DNA of 53,301 bases, taken from NCBI GenBank assembly GCA_034429275.1, contig DAOUFU010000173.1, positions 1 through 53,301 on the forward strand, in the 5' to 3' direction. This DNA is from DAOUFU01 sp034429275 (GTDB lineage: Bacteria; Chloroflexota; Anaerolineae; Aggregatilineales; Aggregatilineaceae). Positions 7,921-17,046 of this stretch are shown piece by piece (positions within the stretch are counted from its first letter, which is position 1; every line of letters starts with the position of its first letter). Made by a program: the position numbers and the translations under genes. Below the pieces are notes generated by a model. The model had not been told where the DNA came from and did not search any database. It worked only from the letters and a program-made list of their open reading frames with translations.

Positions 7921-9243
7921 ATGTTTGAAAGCCTGAGTGATCGCCTACAGAGTGTCTTTGAGCAGCTTGGCCGAAAGGGTAAGCTGACCGAGGATGATGT
8001 CAATTCAGCGATGCGCGAAGTGCGCATGGCTCTGCTGGAAGCCGACGTCAATCTCAAGGTGGCCAAAGACTTCATCGCGCGCGTCAAAGAGCGGGCTATC
8101 GGCGCTGAAGTTCAAAAATCCCTCAAGCCGTCGCAGCAGGTGATTAAGATCGTCCATGAGGAACTGATCGAAACCCTGGGGCAGCCGGGACGCCTGAATT
8201 TGAGCGGCCCAACACCGCGTGTGATCATGTTGGTCGGTTTGCAGGGGTCGGGTAAGACGACCACTGCTGCCAAACTCGCGCTGATGCTGCGCCGCGATGG
8301 CCGAAAGCCGTTCCTGGTGGCTGGCGATACCTATCGCCCGGCGGCGGTGGACCAGTTGGTGACCCTGGCGAAGCAGATCGATATTCCCTATCACGAAGAG
8401 GGGACATCGGCTGCGCCGCCGGATATTTGCGCGCGTGGGGTGGAAAAAGCTAAAGCTGCCGGTGCTACGGTGGTGCTGCTCGATACAGCCGGGCGTTTGC
8501 AGATCGATGACAGCATGATGGCCGAGCTGGAAGCGATCAAGCGCCGGACCGATCCTGCCGAGGTGTTGTTGGTGGCGGATGCGATGACGGGCCAGGAAGC
8601 GGTTCGCATCGCGGAAGGTTTTAATACCCATGTCGGGCTGACCGGGCTGATCCTGACCAAGGTGGATGGGGATGCTCGTGGTGGCGCGGCCATTTCGATG
8701 CGCGCAGTGACCGGCGTGCCCATCAAGTATATGGGTACGGGGGAAAAGCTCGACGGGCTGGAATTATTCCACCCTGATCGGCTGGCGTCGCGAATTCTGG
8801 GTATGGGCGACGTGCTGACGTTGATCGAGCGCGCCGAGCAGGAATTTGACGAGCGCGAGGCCGAAGAGCTTCAGCGCAAGCTGCTCAAAAACCAGTTTAC
8901 CCTGGAAGATTTCCTCAAGCAGCTTCAACGCCTGAAGAAGATGGGGACTATCGGGCAACTGCTGGGTATGATTCCGGGCCTGGGGCGGTTGCGCCAGCAG
9001 CTAGATATCAACGACGAAGAAGCCCAGCAGCAGCTCAAAAAGGTTGAGGCGATCATTTATTCAATGACGCCCGACGAGCGGCGAAATCCCAAAAAGCTCA
9101 ATGCCAGCCGCAAGCTGCGCATTGCCGCCGGTAGTGGTACGGCGGTGCAGGACGTCAATGCGCTGTTGAAGCAGTTTCGCGAGATGCAGCGTGTGATGCA
9201 AATGATCGGGAAAGGGCGTATGCCTCCCGGTCTGTTCAAGTAG
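7921..9243 (+). CDS. ffh: signal recognition particle protein Ffh (SRP54)
   Basis: This 440-residue GTPase binds 4.5S RNA and signal peptides and delivers ribosomes to FtsY. The N domain starts MFESLSDRLQSVFEQLGRKG. G-domain motifs are GLQGSGKTTTAAKLA (P-loop), DTYRPAAVDQL, DTAGRLQ and TKVDGDARGGAA. The methionine-rich M domain (residues 300-440) includes GMIPGLG, SMTPDERRNPK and a Met-rich end MQRVMQMIGKGRMPPG. All expected parts and length are present. Confidence 0.97.
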   Translation: MFESLSDRLQSVFEQLGRKGKLTEDDVNSAMREVRMALLEADVNLKVAKDFIARVKERAIGAEVQKSLKPSQQVIKIVHEELIETLGQPGRLNLSGPTPRVIMLVGLQGSGKTTTAAKLALMLRRDGRKPFLVAGDTYRPAAVDQLVTLAKQIDIPYHEEGTSAAPPDICARGVEKAKAAGATVVLLDTAGRLQIDDSMMAELEAIKRRTDPAEVLLVADAMTGQEAVRIAEGFNTHVGLTGLILTKVDGDARGGAAISMRAVTGVPIKYMGTGEKLDGLELFHPDRLASRILGMGDVLTLIERAEQEFDEREAEELQRKLLKNQFTLEDFLKQLQRLKKMGTIGQLLGMIPGLGRLRQQLDINDEEAQQQLKKVEAIIYSMTPDERRNPKKLNASRKLRIAAGSGTAVQDVNALLKQFREMQRVMQMIGKGRMPPGLFK

Positions 9244-9377
9244 CCTGATTCCGCGGAAATCTTTCCGCTTGCCCTGTTGCCACTGGCACGGCAGTCCTTC
9301 CCTGCCATTCCCTCTGCAGTGCGCGGCAGATTAACACAGAACGAATTGCCATCAAGAAAGGAACAGGTGGTTCACCA

Positions 9378-9761
9378 ATGGTACGTATTCGTCTGCGCCG
9401 CGTAGGGCGCAAGAAACAACCCAGCTATCGTATTGTTGTGGCCGATGCGCGCAGCCCGCGCGATGGTCGCTACATTGAAGTGATCGGTTTCTACAATCCG
9501 CGTACCCAACCGATCACCATGACACTCAAGGAAGACCGCGCTCTGCACTGGCTCAGCCAGGGCGCGCAGCCCAGCGAGTCTGTGCAGCGTATCCTGGACA
9601 AATTGGGGACTGTGAAACGGCTTGAGCGGCTGCGTAAGGGAGAGGCGCTTGAGACGTTGGTCGCCGAAGCACAGCAAGAAGCCGAGGCTCGCGGCCCGGT
9701 CAGCCCCAAGACCAGTTATCCGGCGAAGCCAAAGCCGGTCAAGGCTGCGGCCAGCGAATAG
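9378..9761 (+). CDS. rpsP: 30S ribosomal protein S16
   Basis: The 127-residue protein starts MVRIRLRRVGRKKQPSYRIV and continues VADARSPRDGRYIEVIGFYNP, the S16 core that stabilises the 5' domain of 16S rRNA. The C-terminus is a 35-40 residue Ala/Lys/Pro-rich extension beyond the roughly 85-residue core. A 134-base gap separates it from ffh, and it is followed by a strong stem-loop. Confidence 0.96.
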   Translation: MVRIRLRRVGRKKQPSYRIVVADARSPRDGRYIEVIGFYNPRTQPITMTLKEDRALHWLSQGAQPSESVQRILDKLGTVKRLERLRKGEALETLVAEAQQEAEARGPVSPKTSYPAKPKPVKAAASE

Positions 9762-9792
9762 CTGGGCATCGACTGGTTGATGGAGTGATCGA

Positions 9793-9826
9793 AAATGCGG
9801 ACGGTGGGTTATTACCGTCCGCATTT
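9793..9826 (+). terminator. stem-loop after rpsP
   Basis: AAATGCGGACGGT (9793-9805) pairs perfectly over 13 bases with ACCGTCCGCATTT (9814-9826) around an 8-base loop. The following T tract is interrupted, so it may be a partial terminator or attenuator that lowers khpA-rimM expression relative to rpsP. Confidence 0.65.
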
Positions 9827-9901
9827 GACCTATTTGTATTGTGCGGCAGGCCAGGTTGACGTATGCTTGGCGTCAACTGGTTAGAAAAAGGGCGTGTTAC
9901 G

Positions 9902-10129
9902 ATGAAGGAACTGGTAGAATACATTGCCAAGTCGCTGGTCGAGGACCCTTCGCAGGTGCGTGTAACCGAACAGATTAGCGGCAATTCGACTATTCTGGAG
10001 CTGGAAGTCGCGCCGGAAGATATGGGGCGCGTGATCGGCAAAAGTGGCCGCGTAGCAAACGCGATGCGCTCGCTGGTGCGTGTTGTAGCTGCCAAGCAAG
10101 GGAAGCGCATCACCCTGGAAATCATTTAG
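9902..10129 (+). CDS. khpA: KH-domain RNA-binding protein KhpA
   Basis: A 75-residue single KH domain. It begins MKELVEYIAKSLVEDP, has the strand STILELEVAPEDMGR and the RNA-contacting GxxG loop in VIGKSGRVANAMRSLV. KhpA pairs with KhpB/EloR in many bacteria and affects RNA handling and cell elongation. Its place between rpsP and rimM is the widely conserved one. ATG 9902 is chosen because the longer frame from 9863 adds residues not seen in the family. An inverted repeat GTTGACG/CGTCAAC (9855-9877) lies just upstream. Confidence 0.92.
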   Translation: MKELVEYIAKSLVEDPSQVRVTEQISGNSTILELEVAPEDMGRVIGKSGRVANAMRSLVRVVAAKQGKRITLEII

Positions 10130-10145
10130 CTGGACTGGATAAGGA

Positions 10146-10676
10146 ATGACAGCCCAACCCCCGTTTTTGCTGCTGGGCAGGGTGCTGCGCCCGCATGGGG
10201 TGCGCGGCGAACTGCGGATCGAGGTGTTGACCGATTACCCGGAGCGAATTGGCCCCGAATCGGTGGTATACCTGGGACACGATCCTGCCAGCCCTGCAAA
10301 AGCGCGTGCATTTCAGGTGATGCACAGCCGGATGCACCAGCAGTTCCTGATCTTGCAGCTCGAAGGCATCGACGATCGGAATGCGGCGGAACTGCTGCGC
10401 CAGCAGTTTGTCATGGTGGCTGTCGAAGATGCTGTCCCGCTGGAAGAAGGGGAGTTTTATCTCTTCCAACTGATCGGTGTCCAGGTGTTTTCCACCACGC
10501 AAGAGTTTCTGGGCGAGGTGACAGAAGTCATCGAGACCGGGGCGAATGATGTGTATGTGGTGAGCGGGCCGCGTGGGGAGATACTTCTGCCTGCTATCGA
10601 CGACTGTGTGAAAGAAATCGACCTCGAGGCGAACCGGATGACGGTTGAGCTGCTCGACGGTTTGCTCGACGAATGA
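10146..10676 (+). CDS. rimM: ribosome maturation factor RimM
   Basis: This 176-residue 16S processing factor assists assembly of the 30S head. The N-terminal RimM domain has LLGRVLRPHGVRGELRIEVLTD and the strand with LQLEGIDDRNAAELLRQ. The PRC-barrel domain has EGEFYLFQLIGVQVF, GEVTEVIETGANDVYVV and EILLPAIDDCVKEIDLE. AAGGA sits directly before the ATG. Only 16 bases separate it from khpA. Confidence 0.95.
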   Translation: MTAQPPFLLLGRVLRPHGVRGELRIEVLTDYPERIGPESVVYLGHDPASPAKARAFQVMHSRMHQQFLILQLEGIDDRNAAELLRQQFVMVAVEDAVPLEEGEFYLFQLIGVQVFSTTQEFLGEVTEVIETGANDVYVVSGPRGEILLPAIDDCVKEIDLEANRMTVELLDGLLDE

Positions 10677-10678
10677 CC

Positions 10679-10716
10679 CCGATTCAGTGCTGGTGTATTG
10701 TGGGGCGCTGAATCGG
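10679..10716. repeat. inverted repeat between rimM and dprA
   Basis: CCGATTCAG (10679-10687) and CTGAATCGG (10708-10716) are 9-base complementary arms around 20 bases. No T tract follows. It could be an attenuator or a protein site. Confidence 0.4.
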
Positions 10717-10742
10717 TGCACAAGGATGGCCACCCATATCCC

Positions 10743-11858
10743 ATGAGCGCGCGCAAATACTGGTTGGGCTTCAACATGGTCAAGGGGATCGGTCCGGTGC
10801 GGCTGCGCGCGCTGCGTGACGAATTCGGCGACCTCGAACAGGCATGGAATGCCCCCGAAGCAGACTGGCGCGCCTCTGGCCTGGATTCGCGCACGGTCGA
10901 GAGTTTTTTACAGGCACGCCGGTCTATTGACCTGGATCACCTTTCTCGCCAGATCGACGATTTGGGCGCGAGCGTACTCACCCTGGATGATCCCGATTAC
11001 CCCGCACTGCTGCGCGAACTGCCAGATGCTCCCCCTGTGCTGTACATCAAAGGGACGATCTCCGATGTGGACCGGTGGGCGGTAGCTCTGGTTGGCACAC
11101 GGCGGGCGACCGCCTATGGGCGCGAGATGACCCGGCGGCTGGTCGAAGGACTGGTCAGCGCCGGTGTGACTATTGTCAGCGGGCTGGCGCTGGGCATTGA
11201 TGCGGCAGCGCACAAGGCCGCGTTGGACGCAGGCGGGCGGACATTGGCAGTTTTGGGGTGTGGCATCGATCTGGTCTATCCTCCCGAACACCGGCAACTG
11301 GCGGCAGCTATCACTCAATCCGGCGCACTGATCACTGAGTTTCCACCGGGCACGCCGCCCGATGCACGCCATTTTCCACAGCGTAACCGGGTGATCAGCG
11401 GGCTGTCATTGGGAGTAGTGGTTGTCGAAGCGCCGGAGCAGAGCGGTTCGCTCTTGACGGCGGACAGCGCAGCGGAGCAGGGGCGCGAGGTCTTTGCGGT
11501 GCCGGGCAATGTTACGGCACGCACCAGCCTGGGGTCCAACCGGCTGATTCAGACCGGGGCCAAACTGGTCATGGGGCCGGAAGATATCATGGACGAACTC
11601 AACCTGTCGCGCTCGGCGGTTGAAACGCGCGTTCAGGTCCGGCAGATTGTACCGGAGAACGCGATTGAGCGGACGTTGATGGCGCATCTGAGCACTGAAC
11701 CGCAGGCCATCGATGATCTGTGCCAGGCGACGGGTCTGGCGATTGTGGATGTGAGCAGCGCGTTAGCCTTGATGGAACTCAAGGGGATGGTGCACCGCAT
11801 AGAGGGGATGCGCTATGTTACGGCGCATGGCGGCGGGGAATCATACCGTCTGGACTGA
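10743..11858 (+). CDS. dprA: DNA-processing protein DprA
   Basis: The 371-residue protein loads RecA on incoming single-stranded DNA during transformation. It has an N-terminal HhH/SAM-like part (YWLGFNMVKGIGPVRLRALRDE), the Rossmann core with VALVGTRRATAYGREMTRRL, SGLALGIDAAAHKAAL, VLGCGIDLVYPPEHR, SEFPPG-like ITEFPPGTPPD, FPQRNRVISGLS and VPGNV, and a C-terminal winged-helix domain. The ATG at 10743 starts the usual sequence; a GTG at 10716 is possible. With the ComEA-like gene, it is consistent with natural competence. Confidence 0.94.
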   Translation: MSARKYWLGFNMVKGIGPVRLRALRDEFGDLEQAWNAPEADWRASGLDSRTVESFLQARRSIDLDHLSRQIDDLGASVLTLDDPDYPALLRELPDAPPVLYIKGTISDVDRWAVALVGTRRATAYGREMTRRLVEGLVSAGVTIVSGLALGIDAAAHKAALDAGGRTLAVLGCGIDLVYPPEHRQLAAAITQSGALITEFPPGTPPDARHFPQRNRVISGLSLGVVVVEAPEQSGSLLTADSAAEQGREVFAVPGNVTARTSLGSNRLIQTGAKLVMGPEDIMDELNLSRSAVETRVQVRQIVPENAIERTLMAHLSTEPQAIDDLCQATGLAIVDVSSALALMELKGMVHRIEGMRYVTAHGGGESYRLD

Positions 11859-11864
11859 TCACAC

Positions 11865-11890
11865 AGCACCCATGCAAAAGGGTGCTTTTT
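11865..11890 (+). terminator. rho-independent terminator after dprA
   Basis: AGCACCC (11865-11871), an 8-base loop, GGGTGCT (11880-11886) and a run of five T end at 11890, 7 bases past the dprA stop. Confidence 0.8.
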
Positions 11891-11918
11891 GAATCTGGTG
11901 AGAGACAAGGTAGAGGTT

Positions 11919-13001
11919 ATGGGTAAGCTGTATGGTTTGATCATGGCGGGTGGTGGTGGAACACGTCTGTGGCCGCTGAGCCGCCAGAAACGACCAAAGC
12001 AGGTGCTGCCCCTGGTTGAGGAGCGCACCATGTTTGAAATCTCGATTGACCGGCTGGAGCCGGTGCTGATGCCTGAGCAGCTTTATGTGGTCACCAGCCG
12101 GGCGTATGCCGACCAACTGATGGCCTGTACGGATAAAGTCCCGGTGGAGAATTACATTATCGAGCCGTTTGGACAGAACACCGGGCCGGCGGTAGGGCTG
12201 GCTGTGGCACATATACGCCACCAGGACCCAGACGCTGTGATCGCGGTGCTGACCGCCGATCACCACATCGCCGATCGTGAAACCTTCCGCGATGTCATCT
12301 CGGCGGCGGCGGAACTGGCTGAGCAGGATTACCTGGTGACATTGGGGATTTCGCCGTCATTTCCCTCTACCGGATTCGGCTACATCAAACGCGGGGAGCC
12401 GCTTCAGATGGTCGGGCGATTCCAGGCATATCGCTCTGCCGGATTCACCGAAAAACCCGATGCGGCCACTGCCATCGAATTCCTGACTGCCGGGCTGTAC
12501 AGCTGGAATAGTGGCATGTTCATCTTCAAAGCATCGCGCATCTTCGAGGAATTCGAGCGGCAGCAGCCCGCGATGTACGCTGCAATCCGCGAGATCGAAA
12601 AGACGATTGACACAGATTCGTATCAGGCAACGCTCGAACGCATGTGGCCGGAGATGACCAGGCTCTCGATCGATTACGCCGTGATGGAAGGCGCAGAGAA
12701 CATGGCTGTGATCCCGGTTGACATCGGGTGGAGCGATGTGGGCAGTTGGTCCACGCTGTTTGATGTGCTCCAGGGTGATCTGAACGGCAACGTGACACGC
12801 GGAAAAGTCCAGGGTCATGTCACCATCGACACCAAAGAAACGCTGATTGTCAGCGATCGCATGGTCGTGACGATTGGCATCGAGGATATTGTCATCGTCG
12901 ATACCGACGATGTGTTACTGGTGTGCCATCGCAGTCGGTCGCAGGATGTGCGGGATGTCGTCGCGAAGCTCAAAGAAGCGGGCGACGAGGCGCATCTCTA
13001 G
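11919..13001 (+). CDS. manC: mannose-1-phosphate guanylyltransferase
   Basis: The 360-residue enzyme makes GDP-mannose from mannose-1-phosphate and GTP for glycan synthesis. The nucleotide-binding start IMAGGGGTRLWPLSRQKRPKQ, the EPFGQNTGPA segment, LTADHHIAD, FTEKPD and YSWNSGMFIF are all characteristic. It is the single-domain form without a C-terminal phosphomannose isomerase domain. AGGTAGAGG precedes ATG 11919. It follows a terminator, so it probably has its own promoter, which I could not place. A GT2 gene and the GH13 gene are elsewhere in the window. Confidence 0.92.
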   Translation: MGKLYGLIMAGGGGTRLWPLSRQKRPKQVLPLVEERTMFEISIDRLEPVLMPEQLYVVTSRAYADQLMACTDKVPVENYIIEPFGQNTGPAVGLAVAHIRHQDPDAVIAVLTADHHIADRETFRDVISAAAELAEQDYLVTLGISPSFPSTGFGYIKRGEPLQMVGRFQAYRSAGFTEKPDAATAIEFLTAGLYSWNSGMFIFKASRIFEEFERQQPAMYAAIREIEKTIDTDSYQATLERMWPEMTRLSIDYAVMEGAENMAVIPVDIGWSDVGSWSTLFDVLQGDLNGNVTRGKVQGHVTIDTKETLIVSDRMVVTIGIEDIVIVDTDDVLLVCHRSRSQDVRDVVAKLKEAGDEAHL

Positions 13002-13039
13002 CGAAGTACTCATGCAGAGGGCCGCGCGGCGCGGCTGAG

Positions 13040-13336
13040 ATGCCTATGGTGATTGTTGCGGCTACCATCGAACTGGACCTGAGTGGAGTGGGATCGCTGA
13101 AGGAAAAACGCAGCATCCTCAAATCGCTGATTGCCCGGCTGCACCGGGTGTTCAATGTCGCGGTAGCCGAGGTAGCCTTGCACGATGTATGGCAGTCGGC
13201 TTCGCTGGGAGTCGCTGTGGTCAGCACCAATGCCGCTCACGGTGAGGCTGTGCTGGAATCGGTGCTTCGGTGGATTGAACACAACCGGCCCGATCTCGAC
13301 ATCGTGGATCATACGTTTGAGGTGATCCACTTCTGA
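13040..13336 (+). CDS. DUF503 family protein (YlxP-like)
   Basis: The 98-residue protein matches the small ferredoxin-like-fold DUF503 family. Diagnostic features are the N-terminal strand with TIELDLSGVGSLKEKRSILK, the helix SLIARLHRVFNVAVAEV and the strand LGVAVVSTNAAHGEAVLE. In many genomes the family member sits near infB-rbfA, so a ribosome-related role is assumed. It is 38 bases after manC and has only a weak ribosome site; ATG 13046 is an alternative start. Confidence 0.85.
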   Translation: MPMVIVAATIELDLSGVGSLKEKRSILKSLIARLHRVFNVAVAEVALHDVWQSASLGVAVVSTNAAHGEAVLESVLRWIEHNRPDLDIVDHTFEVIHF

Positions 13337-13361
13337 ACGGGAGCGGGCCGGAATAGGCGTG

Positions 13362-15170
13362 CTAGCCTTCGGTGATGATTTCGATGGCGTCGATGTCGCT
13401 GCGCAGCGCTTTGGCCTGCGCAGCGAGCGCTTGGAGCGCGGCCTGCTGAGTCTTGTATCGTTCGCTGAGCACGGTTAGCTGGCTGAAAACGGGTGACAAA
13501 ATCTGCTGACCATATTGCAGCAGGCGGCTGCGCTCACGGTCGGTCAGGTCTACCATTGCCTGATGATAGCTGTCCTGCAAGGCATTCAGCCGGTCTTCAA
13601 GTTCCTGGTGTGCATCGTGCTTGATCTTGTGCCAGTAGAGCATTGCTGCTGCGCCGCCACCTACCAGTAGGGCCGGACCGATCACCAGCGAGGCCAGCGC
13701 CGTGCCGGTTGCTGCGGTCACCGCGCCTGGAGCTGCCACGCCCACCACAACCGCCACAATTCCGCCCAGCGCCGCTGTGAACCCGGCGGAGAACCGCACC
13801 AGGTTAGTTCTGAAACTGCCGCGCAGGTTTTCTGCCAGACTGTTGTCGGTATAGGACTTCAGCTCGCTGTCGGCAATGGCGATGGCTTCTTGCAGAGCGG
13901 CGCGCTGTTCGGCGTAGCCGGTCGCATCCACCGAACTTACCTCTTGCTTGAGCAGGCTTTCCAGCCGGGTCAGCCGGTCGATGATGCTGCGCCAGTAGCG
14001 GCGGCTGTTATCAACCACTGCATTCACATAGTCTTCCGAAATGGTCGTGATCTGGTCGAGAGCGTTGCCGACGACCTGTTTCTCGAACTCATCACGCATT
14101 TCGTCGCGGTCCAGGGTACGAGTGGCCCGCCTGATGGTCAGATTTGCTTTGATGAAACTGCGCCCGCGCTCTTTCAATCCATCAAACACCTTGTCAAGTT
14201 GACGCTGGGCGGCAGCGAGTTGATCGTTAAGGCCGATCGCCTGTTGTTCGAGTTCGCGCCGCAGGTCTTCGGCGAGGGCCGTATCGCTGCCGATGACCGC
14301 AATGTGCCGGTCGAGCAGCGCCATATATTTGCGAATGATGCTATCGGCGAAGTCAAGCTGGGCATAGAGCTTCTGTTTGGCGGGCGGGACGCGCTCGAAG
14401 ATGGTGCGCAAATAGTCGCGAACGGTGTTCATGCCGCCCGGATCGCCGGCGGCGGCGGTGAACAGTCCTCCCGCCGAGCGCTTATCGGTCAGGGCCTCTT
14501 TGGCCGAGACCATAAAAATATCGGGGCGCAGGTCCAGCAATTCGGCAAGCTGCTGCTGGACAAAAGTTTGTACCTCTTTTTGCTCCCGCTTTTCGAGCAG
14601 ATCACGCTGGTTGATAACTACCACGATCTTTTTGCCATAACTGCGTGCCAGTTCCAGGTAGAGCCGCTCAGTTTCGGCCAGGGCGCGTTTGGCAGAGATC
14701 AAGAAAATCACGAGATCGCTACGACTCAGGAAATTTTTGGCGATCTGCTCGTGCTTACGGAAAACTGAGCCTGTGCCAGGGGTATCCACAATCACCACGC
14801 CGGGGCCGCCTGTGTTGGGATGCCGCCATTCGCGCACGACATCCTGTTCGCGCCAGATCGGGTTGGGATCGCGGCGGCTGGACCAGCGCACCAGTTCGAT
14901 GGCATCCGTTGTTGGGGTGATACCCATTGGCAAGAGATTATCGCCGAGCAGGGCATTGACGAAACTCGACTTGCCCGCGTTGAATTCGCCTACCACGACC
15001 ACCATAAAAAACATATCTTGAAGGTCGGCGGCATTTTGCTGGAGCCGCTTACGATCCTCGTTCGTTTCGGAACTGTCGATCTGGCTGACGACGGTGGTGA
15101 TATCGTGCAGCAGCTTGATCTCGCGCTCACGCGCTTCTGCGATGGGACCTTCCAGGACTATGTTTGCCAT
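13362..15170 (-). CDS. dynamin-like GTPase, second gene of tandem pair
   Basis: The 602-residue protein has a dynamin-type GTPase domain with P-loop GEFNAGKSS (61-69), switch threonines in GITPTTD (84-90), DTPG (129-132) and NQRD (187-190). Long helical segments follow, then a hydrophobic hairpin around residues 460-520 (IVAVVVGVAAPGAVTAA and LVIGPALLVGGGAAAMLYW) that would insert in the membrane, then more coiled coil. Bacterial dynamins bind and remodel the inner membrane. Its ATG lies 14 bases past the stop of the upstream dynamin gene, so the two are cotranscribed and may form a hetero-oligomer. Confidence 0.88.
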   Translation of the reverse strand: MANIVLEGPIAEAREREIKLLHDITTVVSQIDSSETNEDRKRLQQNAADLQDMFFMVVVVGEFNAGKSSFVNALLGDNLLPMGITPTTDAIELVRWSSRRDPNPIWREQDVVREWRHPNTGGPGVVIVDTPGTGSVFRKHEQIAKNFLSRSDLVIFLISAKRALAETERLYLELARSYGKKIVVVINQRDLLEKREQKEVQTFVQQQLAELLDLRPDIFMVSAKEALTDKRSAGGLFTAAAGDPGGMNTVRDYLRTIFERVPPAKQKLYAQLDFADSIIRKYMALLDRHIAVIGSDTALAEDLRRELEQQAIGLNDQLAAAQRQLDKVFDGLKERGRSFIKANLTIRRATRTLDRDEMRDEFEKQVVGNALDQITTISEDYVNAVVDNSRRYWRSIIDRLTRLESLLKQEVSSVDATGYAEQRAALQEAIAIADSELKSYTDNSLAENLRGSFRTNLVRFSAGFTAALGGIVAVVVGVAAPGAVTAATGTALASLVIGPALLVGGGAAAMLYWHKIKHDAHQELEDRLNALQDSYHQAMVDLTDRERSRLLQYGQQILSPVFSQLTVLSERYKTQQAALQALAAQAKALRSDIDAIEIITEG

Positions 15171-15184
15171 AACCAGACCCTATT

Positions 15185-17023
15185 TCAATCGCCCAGCTTA
15201 GGGGACATTTCGGCCAATCCACCCTGAATGCGAATCAGGGTCTGCTGGTGCTCGGATAAAGCTTTGCGTTGGTCTTCTATCAATTCCGCTTGCGATTCGA
15301 TCAGGCGAGTGAAAGGCGCGACGGAATCGCGGCGAAGCTGTACGCCGTGCGCGACGATCTCGTTGGAGGCTTTGCGCAGCAGGTCCAGGTATTTGTCGCG
15401 GTAGCCATGCATTCGCCGGGTGTACGTCTGGCGCAGCATCCATCCTCGCAGCGGGACCAGCATCAGCCCAAACAAGATCAGCCCCAAGCCGACTCCCAAC
15501 ACGACCATCACACTTCTGGAATCGGGCAGGCCACCAAATGCGCCACCCGCAACAGCCAGGACCAGGCATAGCGTCAGGACTTCCCACAGTGCCAGCAAGA
15601 CCAACATGGATCGCAGCGTGCGCTCCAGCGGGCCGGTTTCAAATCGTTCGGCATCGCGCACGATATCATCCAGCGTGCCACCCACTTCGCGAAGTGCGCT
15701 GCGCTCGTAACGCAGCGGAGTCTGAATTTTGCCCACCATCTTGCCGGCGAGGCTCGGGGGAAGGTTCTGCACTGCGTTGCGGGTGTAATCGACCAGGTCG
15801 TCGATATCCTGCAGATCGCGCCCTTCCAGACGAGGCCCAAGCTGGCTCACCTTTTTGGGGATTTCCGCCAGTGTCTCGCGGACTTTGTGCTCTTCGAAGA
15901 TGTCTTCCGCCAACGATTTGCCTCGCAGCCGCCGGAATAACCTGCCAATGCCCAGGATTTCGCCCAGACCGCCGATCACCATGCCGATGGCGCGCGAGAA
16001 CTGGAACAATTCGCCGATGGCCTGATCGCCGCGGGCGGTTGCCTCATTCCAGGCGTTTTCGATCTCGCGCAGGGTAGTATCTACCGTCAACTGCTGCTCT
16101 CGGCGGCCCTGATCGATCTGCGCGGCGATGTTTTCAGTCGTCTTGCGGTGATTGTCGAGCGCGGCCTGTTGGTCCTGTACCAGCTTGAGGGCGGTTTTGG
16201 TGGTATTCAGGCAAATCTGAACCGGGGTTTCCAGCTTTTGACGCAGGCGTTCGATATTGCCCAGCGATTCTTTGATGTAATCTTCGATGTCTGCGAAACC
16301 GCTCTGGTCCCACAGAATCTCATCACGCGGCGATTCTTGTTGGGCGGCGAGCGCTTGTTTGGCAGAGACCAACCACACTTTGGGTTCGATGCCAAGCTGC
16401 AAACGACTTTGCTCGCGCACAAATTCGCGGATCTTTTCGCGATCGGCTTCTTCGAGCAGATCGATCTGGTTCACGATGATGATGGTGCGCTTGCCATAGG
16501 CTTTGAGCTGTTGCAAATATTCCAGGTTGGCAGCCGTAAAAACCTGGGTGGCGATCATGACCAGCACGACCACATCGGCGCGGTGCAAAAAACGCCGGGT
16601 GACCTCGTCGTGCACGCGGAAGACCGACTCGAGTCCGGGGGTATCGACCAGGCTGAGGTTTTCGAGAATCGGGCTGGGAAAGAAGATGGTCTCTACATCG
16701 CCGCTTCGAGAACGCTGCTCGTCCGCGCCACGCCGCAGGATCACGATCCGGTCGGTGGTGGGGATTGGCCCAACCTCCATCACCTCGCTCCCCAGCAGCG
16801 CATTGATGATGCTCGACTTGCCCGAACCGAACGGCCCCACCAGGACCATCAAAAACGGGTGATTGGCGTGAAACAAGGCATCACGCACCTGTTCCATTTC
16901 CTGTTCGGGCAGGCCGTCGATGCGCTCAAGCGTGTCTTGCAGGGCAGTGATAGCTTCGTGCTCTTGCCTGCGGATCGCTTCGTAATGAGTGAGTAGTTTT
17001 GTCGAAACCTGTTGAACGTTCAA
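15185..17023 (-). CDS. dynamin-like GTPase, first gene of tandem pair
   Basis: The 612-residue protein has P-loop GPFGSGKSS (63-71), PIPTTD (87-91), DTPG (127-130) and NQID (185-188), then long helices and a C-terminal two-helix membrane hairpin at about residues 485-545 (LVLLALWEVLTLCLVLAVAG and VVLGVGLGLILFGLMLVPL). It is clearly diverged from its downstream partner, so this is an old pair and not a recent duplication. The start is an unusual TTG at 17023, supported by AGGTGA 4 bases upstream; no in-frame ATG occurs before residue 43. The kinase-like gene ends 23 bases upstream. Confidence 0.87.
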   Translation of the reverse strand: MNVQQVSTKLLTHYEAIRRQEHEAITALQDTLERIDGLPEQEMEQVRDALFHANHPFLMVLVGPFGSGKSSIINALLGSEVMEVGPIPTTDRIVILRRGADEQRSRSGDVETIFFPSPILENLSLVDTPGLESVFRVHDEVTRRFLHRADVVVLVMIATQVFTAANLEYLQQLKAYGKRTIIIVNQIDLLEEADREKIREFVREQSRLQLGIEPKVWLVSAKQALAAQQESPRDEILWDQSGFADIEDYIKESLGNIERLRQKLETPVQICLNTTKTALKLVQDQQAALDNHRKTTENIAAQIDQGRREQQLTVDTTLREIENAWNEATARGDQAIGELFQFSRAIGMVIGGLGEILGIGRLFRRLRGKSLAEDIFEEHKVRETLAEIPKKVSQLGPRLEGRDLQDIDDLVDYTRNAVQNLPPSLAGKMVGKIQTPLRYERSALREVGGTLDDIVRDAERFETGPLERTLRSMLVLLALWEVLTLCLVLAVAGGAFGGLPDSRSVMVVLGVGLGLILFGLMLVPLRGWMLRQTYTRRMHGYRDKYLDLLRKASNEIVAHGVQLRRDSVAPFTRLIESQAELIEDQRKALSEHQQTLIRIQGGLAEMSPKLGD

Positions 17024-17046
17024 AAGTCACCTGTCCGTATGCGGAC

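Noticed and set aside
9855..9877. Inverted repeat GTTGACG/CGTCAAC before khpA as an operator
   Set aside because: Short and with no matching promoter; noted under khpA but not treated as a site.
13890..14768. 292-residue plus-strand frame inside the dynamin gene
   Set aside because: Antisense shadow of a gene with intact GTPase motifs.
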